Source: Pseudomonadota bacterium
GTDB lineage: Bacteria; Pseudomonadota; Alphaproteobacteria; Sphingomonadales; Sphingomonadaceae
Length of the DNA: 5,213 bases
Assembly (NCBI GenBank): GCA_030271595.1
Contig: JARXKO010000109.1
Coordinates: 1-5,213 of the forward strand
Reading direction: 5' to 3'
The first letter of the stretch is position 1; every line of letters starts with the position of its first letter. Positions 1-5,213 of this stretch are shown one piece after another. The position numbers and the translations under genes were made by a program. The notes under the pieces were generated by a model. The model was not told where the DNA came from and made no database searches. It was given only the letters and a program-made list of their open reading frames with translations.

Positions 1-1484
1 TGAAAACCAGCCGGGCTCGCCTCGGTACCGCAGTCGCTGCCGCAGCGCTTGCGCTCGGTGCCTTCGGCGCTGCGATCCCAGCCTCGGCCCAGCCCGCAGC
101 TTATGCTTCGGGCACCTACCGGCCGTCGAGCCACGTCCAACTGTCTGTCGGCGAAGGGCAGATGATCAATCTGCCACGCAGCGTCGCCAATGTGTGGACA
201 TCCAATCCCAAGGTCGCTGACCTCTACGTCAACGGTCCGCGCCAGCTTAATGTGTTCGGCAAGGACATGGGCGATGCAACGGTCATCGCCACCGCCGCCG
301 ATGGCAGCGTGGTCTATGGCGCCGAAGTCCGCGTCAGCCAGAACCTCAGCTCGGTCAACGACATGATGCGCCAGGCGATGCCCGATTCGAACATCAGTGT
401 GACCACCATCGGCCAGGTCGCGATCCTCAACGGGACCGTCGCAACGCCCGAGGATGCAACCCAGGCCCAACAACTGGTCAGGGCGATGCTCAACCCCGGC
501 GTCAAGGAGGGCGAGCCCCTCCTCGTGGTGCCGATCAACCGCCTCAAGGTCGCAACCCCGCTTCAGGTCACGCTCAAGGTGCGGATCGCCGAGATCAACC
601 GCTCGGTGCTCAAGCAATTCGGAGTCAATCTGCTCGCCAGCGACCCGACCAGCGGCTTCAAGTTCGGAATCGCTCAGGGCCAGGGCATTTATTTGCCCGA
701 CCCCGCCAGCACCAGCACGTCGCAGGTGCCCAAGGTGATCCGCAGCGTCCTTGGTTCGACCTTTTCGGGCAGCGGTAAGTTGTTCGGGCTCGATTTGTTG
801 AGCTCGCTCGACATCGCCGCCCAGGACGGACTCGTGACACTGCTCGCCGAGCCCAATCTGACCGCCGTGTCGGGTGAAACCGCAAGCTTCCTCGCTGGCG
901 GCGAATTCCCGATCCCGGTCGCCGAAGCGCTTGGATCGGTGGTCATCGAATATAAGCAATATGGTGTCGGCCTCGCCTTCACCCCGGTGGTCCTTGCCGA
1001 CAACCGCATTTCGATGCGCGTCCGCCCGGAAGTCAGCGAATTGTCGAACGAAGGCTCGATCACGCTCAACGGCTTCAGCGTGCCGGCACTGACCACGCGC
1101 CGCGCGGAAACCACGGTCGAGCTCGGCTCGGGCCAGTCGTTCATGATCGCCGGGCTGCTCCGCAACACCTCGACCAACAGTGTCGACAAGGCGCCGTTCC
1201 TGGGTGATCTGCCGATCCTCGGTGCGCTGTTTCGGTCGACCCGGTTCAAGAAACAGGAAACCGAGCTGGTGGTAATCGTCACGCCTTATCTGGTGCGGCC
1301 GGTTTCGGGACAGATGGCAACTCCAGTCGATGGCTATCGAGTGCCGGACGATGGCGCGCGCGACTTCTTGGGCCAGACCTATCAGGGCGTCAGCGGGTCA
1401 ACCCAGCCAACCGCGGTCAGCGCGCCTGCTACCGTGGCGCCGGCCGATGCCGGCACTGCCGCCGCGCCGGGCTTCAAGCTGTGA
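1..1484 (+). CDS. cpaC: Flp/Tad pilus outer-membrane secretin CpaC (RcpA), missing only the first base of its start codon
   Basis: This is the secretin that forms the outer-membrane channel through which the Flp pilus leaves the cell. The reading frame runs to the window edge, and bases 1-2 (TG) followed by AAA give ?TG-Lys, so the true start is almost certainly an ATG whose A lies just outside. The protein is then 494 residues. Residues 2-30 look like a Sec signal peptide: basic start (KTSRAR), Ala/Leu-rich core, and cleavage after ASA before Gln31. Residues about 46-115 match the pilus-formation N-terminal domain, and about 118-165 a BON-like domain. The secretin domain follows at about 185-435, with LAEPNL (282-287), GGEFPIP (300-306), PFLGDLPILGALFR (from 399) and the terminal strand ELVVIVTPYLVRP (422-434). 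An Ala/Thr/Pro-rich tail ends the protein. An internal ATG at 162 would remove the signal peptide and part of the N domain, so it is not the start. The cpaD lipoprotein gene follows at once. Confidence 0.95.
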   Translation, partial: KTSRARLGTAVAAAALALGAFGAAIPASAQPAAYASGTYRPSSHVQLSVGEGQMINLPRSVANVWTSNPKVADLYVNGPRQLNVFGKDMGDATVIATAADGSVVYGAEVRVSQNLSSVNDMMRQAMPDSNISVTTIGQVAILNGTVATPEDATQAQQLVRAMLNPGVKEGEPLLVVPINRLKVATPLQVTLKVRIAEINRSVLKQFGVNLLASDPTSGFKFGIAQGQGIYLPDPASTSTSQVPKVIRSVLGSTFSGSGKLFGLDLLSSLDIAAQDGLVTLLAEPNLTAVSGETASFLAGGEFPIPVAEALGSVVIEYKQYGVGLAFTPVVLADNRISMRVRPEVSELSNEGSITLNGFSVPALTTRRAETTVELGSGQSFMIAGLLRNTSTNSVDKAPFLGDLPILGALFRSTRFKKQETELVVIVTPYLVRPVSGQMATPVDGYRVPDDGARDFLGQTYQGVSGSTQPTAVSAPATVAPADAGTAAAPGFKL

Positions 1485-1500
1485 CCCGCGCCGCCCGCAC

Positions 1501-1507
1501 AAAGGAA
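1501..1507 (+). promoter_or_regulatory. Ribosome binding site of cpaD
   Basis: AAAGGAA lies 6 bases before the ATG at 1514. It decides the cpaD start in favour of this ATG over the in-frame GTG at 1481, which overlaps the cpaC stop codon. Confidence 0.7.
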
Positions 1508-1513
1508 CAGACG

Positions 1514-2164
1514 ATGCGCAACATTCTTATCCTGGCCGCACTCGCCTCGACGGTGACGGCGTGCAACACGCCCAAGACCGCCGATCAAGGGCTCGCCGCG
1601 CTCCATGTGCCGGTCGTTTCGAGCACCGATTTTGTCTATGATGCATCGACTCCCTCTGGATCCTTGTCACCCGAGGACGCCGGACGGCTCGACGGCTGGT
1701 TCAGCGGCCTCGGTCTCGATTATGGCGACACCATCTACGTCAACGGCGATTACTCGCCACTGGCCCGCGCCCAGGTTGCGGAGATTGCCGGCCGCTACGG
1801 CATGTTGATCACTGCCGGCGCACCGGCCAGCGCCGGTGCAGCGCAACCCAGTACGCTGCGCGTTGTCGTCAGCCGCCATCGGGCAAGTGTCCCCGGCTGC
1901 CCCGACTGGAAAGCTCCGTCAAACCCGAATTTCAGCAACGCGACGCTTTCGAACTTCGGCTGCGGGGTTAACGTCAACCTCGCCGCCCAGGTCGCCAATC
2001 CAGAAGACCTGGTTCACGGCCGAACGGGTCCTGCCGCGGAAGATGCGGAGACCGCAGCCAAGGCGATCATCATGTACCGCAACTGGCCGCTGACCGGGAT
2101 CCGTCCGGGCCAGGAACTGCGGCCGTTCAAGAACACGATCAGCACCACGAAGGATGACAAGTAA
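1514..2164 (+). CDS. cpaD: Flp/Tad pilus assembly lipoprotein CpaD
   Basis: CpaD is a small periplasm-facing lipoprotein of alphaproteobacterial Flp pilus systems, thought to help the CpaC secretin assemble or stay in the outer membrane. From the ATG at 1514 it is 216 residues. Residues 1-17 form a short lipoprotein signal (hydrophobic ILILAALAS) ending in the lipobox VTAC, so Cys17 would be the acylated N-terminus. Asn follows at +2, and there is no Asp at +2 to suggest inner-membrane retention. The C-terminal half carries what I recognise as the CpaD signature: CPDW (129-132), then NPNFSNATLSNFGCGVNVNL, then AAQVANPEDLVHGR. Only two other cysteines are present, Cys129 and Cys150. The in-frame GTG at 1481 would add 11 residues before the signal and has no good ribosome site. 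The stop codon overlaps the cpaE start by one base. The family call is confident; the exact molecular role is inferred from the family. Confidence 0.92.
   Translation: MRNILILAALASTVTACNTPKTADQGLAALHVPVVSSTDFVYDASTPSGSLSPEDAGRLDGWFSGLGLDYGDTIYVNGDYSPLARAQVAEIAGRYGMLITAGAPASAGAAQPSTLRVVVSRHRASVPGCPDWKAPSNPNFSNATLSNFGCGVNVNLAAQVANPEDLVHGRTGPAAEDAETAAKAIIMYRNWPLTGIRPGQELRPFKNTISTTKDDK
2149..2154 (+). promoter_or_regulatory. Ribosome binding site of cpaE, inside the end of cpaD
   Basis: GAAGGA sits 9 bases before the ATG at 2164, within the last codons of cpaD. With the TAATG overlap at 2162-2166 it suggests that cpaE translation is coupled to that of cpaD. Confidence 0.65.
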
Positions 2165-3435
2165 TGAACGCTCCGTTCCAGGCACGCGCTGGTCTGCGCG
2201 ATCCCTTCACCGCCTTCGTCTGCGACGACGCCACCGCCGACATGCTGCGGCCGGTTGCAGTCGAGCACGGCTGGTCGCCCGAAAAGGTCAACAAGGGCGG
2301 ATTGCGCAATGCGGTCCAGTCGCTGTCGGTCTCGGCAAGCCCCAACATTCTGTTCGTCGATCTGAGCGAATCGGCCGATCCGCTGAGCGACATCAACGCG
2401 CTCGCCGAAGTGTGCGAGCCCGGCACGATCGTCATCGCCGCGGGCACCGTCAACGACGTCCGCCTCTACCGCGATCTCGTCGCCAGCGGGATCCACGATT
2501 ATCTGCTCAAGCCGTTCACGGTCGACCAGCTGCGCGATTCTTTCGTCCACGCTCAGATGCTCCTATCGGGTCCGCGCGGCGAAGCTGCCGCCGACAAGCC
2601 GCACGTCATGGCGGTGGTCATGGGGGTTCGCGGCGGCGTTGGTGCGTCGACCCTCGCCACATCGCTCGCCTGGCTCATGGGCGAAAAAGCACATCGCTCG
2701 ACCGCGCTGCTCGATCTCGACGTCCATTTCGGCACCGGCGCGCTGGCGCTCGACCTCGAGCCCGGTCGCGGCCTCACCGATGCGATCGAAAATCCGAGCC
2801 GGATCGACGGCCTGTTCATCGAGCGGGCGATGGTCCGAGCCAATGAGCGCCTGTCGGTGCTGTCGGCCGAAGCGCCGATGCACCAGCCGCTGGTGACCGA
2901 CGGCGCGGCCTTTTTCCAGCTTCAGGAGGAAATGCGCAACGCCTTCGAATCGACCGTCCTCGACCTGCCGCGGCACATGCTGATCCAGCATCCGCACCTG
3001 GTCCATGACGCCCATGTCGCGGTGGTGGTCGCCGAGCTCACCCTGGCGGCTACCCGCGATACCATCCGGATCCTCGCCTGGCTCAAGTCCAACGCGCCGC
3101 AGACCAAAGTACTGGTGGTTGCCAATGGCGTTCCCAATGGCGGCGCGCTCGAAATCAGCCGCAAGGACTTCGAGCAATCGATCGAACGTCCGGTCGACAT
3201 CGTGTTTTCTTATGACGCCAAGCTCGCCGCCCAGGCGGCCAAGCTCGGCAAGCCGATGGCGGAAGTCGCCAGCGGCAAGCACACGGCTTCGTTCAACGCT
3301 TTGTCCAACATGGTCCTCAGCCACGCCACCGAAGAAGGAGTGGCCGAGGAAACCAAGACGTCGGGATCGAACAGGTCGCTGGTCAATAATCTGATGGCGC
3401 GGCTGTCCAAGCCCAGGGAAAAAGCCGCGGCTTGA
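2164..3435 (+). CDS. cpaE: Flp/Tad pilus assembly ATPase CpaE (TadZ), receiver-like plus MinD/ParA-like
   Basis: CpaE/TadZ is a cytoplasmic protein that directs the Tad machine to its site, polar in Caulobacter, where it is needed to place the secretin. This copy has 423 residues. Residues about 14-135 form a receiver-like fold with an acidic pair D21-D22, a strand-end aspartate D66 (NILFVDLS) and a Lys-Pro-Phe at 116-118 (DYLLKPF). After a short linker, a SIMIBI-type ATPase domain starts near 148. Its deviant P-loop reads GVRGGVGAST, with R156 in place of the signature lysine and A161 in place of the classical P-loop lysine. The switch I aspartates are in LLDLDVHFG (D184, D186), and VLDLPR (D267) is the Walker B-like strand. 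The last 40 or so residues are charged and likely flexible. The start is fixed by the cpaD overlap and the GAAGGA site. An overlapping ATG at 2154 in another frame opens only an Arg-rich shadow. A gap of 65 bases separates it from tadB, where cpaF would be expected. Confidence 0.94.
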   Translation: MNAPFQARAGLRDPFTAFVCDDATADMLRPVAVEHGWSPEKVNKGGLRNAVQSLSVSASPNILFVDLSESADPLSDINALAEVCEPGTIVIAAGTVNDVRLYRDLVASGIHDYLLKPFTVDQLRDSFVHAQMLLSGPRGEAAADKPHVMAVVMGVRGGVGASTLATSLAWLMGEKAHRSTALLDLDVHFGTGALALDLEPGRGLTDAIENPSRIDGLFIERAMVRANERLSVLSAEAPMHQPLVTDGAAFFQLQEEMRNAFESTVLDLPRHMLIQHPHLVHDAHVAVVVAELTLAATRDTIRILAWLKSNAPQTKVLVVANGVPNGGALEISRKDFEQSIERPVDIVFSYDAKLAAQAAKLGKPMAEVASGKHTASFNALSNMVLSHATEEGVAEETKTSGSNRSLVNNLMARLSKPREKAAA

Positions 3436-3451
3436 CGCCCGGATATGGTTC

Positions 3452-3473
3452 GCCCGGCGCGTTCGCGCCAGGC
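3452..3473 (+). promoter_or_regulatory. Imperfect hairpin in the cpaE-tadB junction
   Basis: GCCCGGCGC (3452-3460) can pair with GCGCCAGGC (3465-3473) across the loop GTTC, giving nine positions with one C-A mismatch. No T-run follows, so it is not a standard intrinsic terminator. It could be an RNA-processing or stabilising stem that sets the level of tadB and tadC relative to cpaE, or chance pairing in GC-rich DNA. Confidence 0.35.
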
Positions 3474-3483
3474 ACAGATGAAT

Positions 3484-3495
3484 GAGAGGCCAAGG
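3484..3495 (+). promoter_or_regulatory. Probable ribosome binding site of tadB
   Basis: Two purine-rich candidates precede the ATG at 3501: GAGAGG (3484-3489, spacing 11) and AAGG (3492-3495, spacing 5). Neither has ideal spacing, so initiation may be weaker here than at cpaD or tadC. ATGs at 3445, 3478 and 3482 are out of the tadB frame. Confidence 0.45.
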
Positions 3496-3500
3496 CTCCA

Positions 3501-4466
3501 ATGCTGATTATCGTCCTCATGATCGGTGCGCTGGCGACTTTCGGCATGGCCGTGCTCGCATTCAGCGGGCCGTCGACGTCGAAGGCGCTCAAGCGGCGCC
3601 GCGAGGCGATCAAGGAACGCCACGGCGATATCGTCGCCGGCAAGGCCGAGGCGCAGATCCGCAAGCTTTTGTCGCAGCGTTCGGGCGGGATCGAAGGCTT
3701 TGCCTCCTCGCTTGTGCCGAAGCCCGCCTTGCTTCGCAAACGGCTCGAACAGACCGGACGGAACATCAGTCTGGGCAAATATGCGACTCTCTGCCTGTCG
3801 ATCGTCCTCGTCATCGGGATGCTTGCAATGTCCCGCGGAGCGCCGCTCTATCTGGCGCTGTTCCTCGGCCTGTTCTTCGGCGTTGGCGGCCCGCACTGGT
3901 TCGTCGGCAAGATGATCCAGCGGCGGATCAAGAAATTCACTGCCAATTTTCCCGACGCCATTGACCTGATGGTCCGCGGCCTCCGTTCAGGCCTCCCGAT
4001 CACCGAGACCCTGGGCATTGTGTCGAGTGAAATCCCGGGTCCGGTCGGAATCGAGTTTCGCACGGTCGGTGACAAGATGAAAATCGGGCGCACGATGGAA
4101 GGCGCGCTTCAGGATACCGCCGACCGCCTCGGGACGCCAGAATTCCAGTTCTTCGTCATCACGCTGGCGATCCAGCGCGAGACCGGCGGCAATCTGGCCG
4201 AAACCCTGTCGAACCTTTCGGACGTGCTGCGCAAGCGCTCGCAGATGAAGCTCAAGATCAAGGCGATGAGCTCTGAATCCAAGGCTTCTGCCTACATCGT
4301 CGGCTCGCTGCCGTTCATCGTGTTCACGCTCGTGTACATGATCAACCCCGGCTACATGGCCGGCTTCTTCACCGACCAGCGCCTGATCGCCACCGGCATC
4401 GGCGGCATGGTGTGGATGAGCTTGGGCGTGTTCATCATGTCCAAGATGGTCAATTTCGAAATCTGA
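3501..4466 (+). CDS. tadB: Flp/Tad pilus inner-membrane platform protein TadB (CpaG)
   Basis: TadB is one of two type II secretion GspF-like proteins that form the inner-membrane platform of the Tad pilus. It is thought to pass motion from the CpaF/TadA motor to pilin loading. The protein has 321 residues, the usual size. Hydrophobic segments are at about 1-21, 95-112, 114-134, 265-282 and 296-316. The first is followed by a very basic stretch (KRRREAIKER, 31-40). The T2SSF domain lies between the middle and last membrane segments: FPDAIDLMVRGLRSG (150-164), ITETL, then IQRETGGNLAETL (ETGGNL 227-232), and the amphipathic LRKRSQMKLKIKAMSSE stretch before the last pair of helices. No residues look missing. 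It follows cpaE after 65 bases, without the cpaF gene that usually comes first, and it precedes tadC by 16 bases. TadB is told from TadC by order and by this RSG/ETGGNL pattern. Confidence 0.94.
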   Translation: MLIIVLMIGALATFGMAVLAFSGPSTSKALKRRREAIKERHGDIVAGKAEAQIRKLLSQRSGGIEGFASSLVPKPALLRKRLEQTGRNISLGKYATLCLSIVLVIGMLAMSRGAPLYLALFLGLFFGVGGPHWFVGKMIQRRIKKFTANFPDAIDLMVRGLRSGLPITETLGIVSSEIPGPVGIEFRTVGDKMKIGRTMEGALQDTADRLGTPEFQFFVITLAIQRETGGNLAETLSNLSDVLRKRSQMKLKIKAMSSESKASAYIVGSLPFIVFTLVYMINPGYMAGFFTDQRLIATGIGGMVWMSLGVFIMSKMVNFEI

Positions 4467-4472
4467 TGGGGC

Positions 4473-4477
4473 AGGAA
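4473..4477 (+). promoter_or_regulatory. Ribosome binding site of tadC
   Basis: AGGAA lies 5 bases before the ATG at 4483, in the 16-base gap after the tadB stop. It supports this ATG as the start of the open-ended tadC frame. Confidence 0.65.
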
Positions 4478-4482
4478 TAATC

Positions 4483-5213
4483 ATGCAGCAGGTGCCTTCA
4501 GGCCCAACCCTTCTCGGTTTCGACGTCATTTGGGTGGCGACGGTGCTCAGCGCCGTGGCGACTCTCGCGGTGCTGCTCGCAATCTATGCCGCGACCACCG
4601 TGCGCGACCCCATGGCCCGCCGCATCAAGGCCCTCAACGAGCGCCGCGAGCAATTGAAGGCGGGCATCGTTGCATCGACCAACAAGCGCAAGAAGATCAC
4701 TAACCGCAACGAAGCCGCCGACCGCGTCCGCTCGATCCTGACCCAGTTCAAGATGATCCAGGACGACCAGCTGAAGAAGACCCAGCTCAAGCTGATGCAG
4801 GCCGGGATCAGGTCGAAAGATCTCGCCTTCTTCGTCATTCTGGCGCGGATCGCACTGCCGGTTATCCTCGGCGCGGTCGCCGTCATCCTGTTTTACGGGC
4901 TCAACTGGTTTCCGGAATGGTCGTGGCTGCGCCGCTACATGACCGTCGCCGGCATTGTCGGCCTGTTCTACAAGGCGCCGGACATCTGGCTGAAAAACCG
5001 CATCAACAAGCGCAGCGCCGCGGTCCGCAAGGGTCTCCCCGACGCGCTCGACCTGCTCGTCATCTGCGCCGAGGCTGGACTTACCGTCGACGCCGCCTTC
5101 GGCCGAGTTAGCCGCGAGCTCGGTAAGGCCTATCCCGAGCTCGGCGACGAATTCGGCCTGACGGCGATCGAATTGGGCTTCCTCAACGAGCGCCGCCAGG
5201 CGTTCGAGAACCT
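4483..5213 (+). CDS. tadC: Flp/Tad pilus inner-membrane platform protein TadC (CpaH), 3' truncated by the window
   Basis: TadC is the second GspF-like platform protein, the partner of TadB. The frame from the ATG at 4483 stays open to the last base, giving 243 complete codons of an expected 320-330. I translated it by hand from the sequence. Hydrophobic segments are at about 15-36, 115-140 and 152-170. Between the first two is a highly basic region (RRIKALNERREQLKAG, 46-61, and NKRKK after it). The T2SSF domain begins with GLPDALDLLVICAEAGLTVD (184-203), followed by the family-typical FGRVSRELG, YPELGDEFGLTAIELGF and NERRQAFENL at the edge. The missing part should hold the rest of the domain and the last membrane helices. 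The context (16 bases after tadB, own AGGAA site) fits co-translation of the pair at similar levels. There is no sign of a frameshift or stop in the visible part. Confidence 0.93.
   Translation, partial: MQQVPSGPTLLGFDVIWVATVLSAVATLAVLLAIYAATTVRDPMARRIKALNERREQLKAGIVASTNKRKKITNRNEAADRVRSILTQFKMIQDDQLKKTQLKLMQAGIRSKDLAFFVILARIALPVILGAVAVILFYGLNWFPEWSWLRRYMTVAGIVGLFYKAPDIWLKNRINKRSAAVRKGLPDALDLLVICAEAGLTVDAAFGRVSRELGKAYPELGDEFGLTAIELGFLNERRQAFEN

Noticed and set aside
689..1282. Minus-strand open frame of 197 codons opposite cpaC.
   Set aside because: It is antisense to the conserved secretin domain, with a Ser/Arg-rich product and no recognisable family.
1481..1513. In-frame GTG at 1481 overlapping the cpaC stop (GTGA) as an alternative cpaD start.
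   Set aside because: It would add 11 polar and charged residues before the lipoprotein signal, and AAAGGAA is well placed for the ATG at 1514.
1820..1839. Perfect 8-base inverted repeat with a 4-base loop (GCACCGGC, loop CAGC, GCCGGTGC) inside cpaD.
   Set aside because: It lies in an Ala/Gly-rich coding stretch (APASAG) where GC-rich codons readily form such pairs, and nothing else suggests regulation there.
2154..2846. Plus-strand frame of 230 codons overlapping cpaE.
   Set aside because: Its Arg/His-rich translation is typical of a shifted frame in GC-rich DNA, while cpaE in the other frame has clear domains.
2563..3501. Long open frame of 312 codons on the minus strand opposite cpaE.
   Set aside because: It mirrors a confidently identified gene. 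Its product is rich in Arg/Gly/His with no recognisable domain, as expected from antisense of GC-rich coding DNA.
4584..4886. Minus-strand open frame of 100 codons within tadC.
   Set aside because: It is a shadow of tadC, which runs open to the window end and shows clear TadC motifs.

Overview
The window is a GC-rich stretch of a tad/cpa locus, the operon for a Flp-type (tight adherence, type IVc) pilus. The organism is most likely an alphaproteobacterium. The gene order and proteins follow the Caulobacter-type cpa cluster, and the short CpaD and compact secretin look most like those of Sphingomonadales. The phylum-level call is firm; the order-level call is an impression from the protein sequences and was not searched.

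Layout, all on the + strand and tightly packed: cpaC/rcpA (outer-membrane secretin, 1-1484; the window opens on the second base of its start codon), cpaD (outer-membrane lipoprotein, 1514-2164), cpaE/tadZ (receiver-like domain plus ParA/MinD-like ATPase, 2164-3435), tadB/cpaG (inner-membrane platform protein, 3501-4466) and tadC/cpaH (second platform protein, 4483 to the window end, 3' truncated). Gaps are 29, -1, 65 and 16 bases, which fits one polycistronic transcript. There is no gene-free stretch over 300 bases, and I see no RNA gene, mobile element, CRISPR array or promoter. The operon promoter must lie upstream of the window.

Together the genes supply most of a pilus machine: CpaC is the outer-membrane pore, CpaD is its lipoprotein partner, CpaE places the machine in the cell (polar in Caulobacter), and TadB and TadC form the inner-membrane platform on which the motor ATPase acts. 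That motor, CpaF/TadA, is missing from its usual place between cpaE and tadB. That 65-base junction instead holds an imperfect hairpin. CpaE also has a P-loop lacking both lysines. These are the two points most worth checking; otherwise this is a conventional tad locus, and I found no convincing evidence of a new system.
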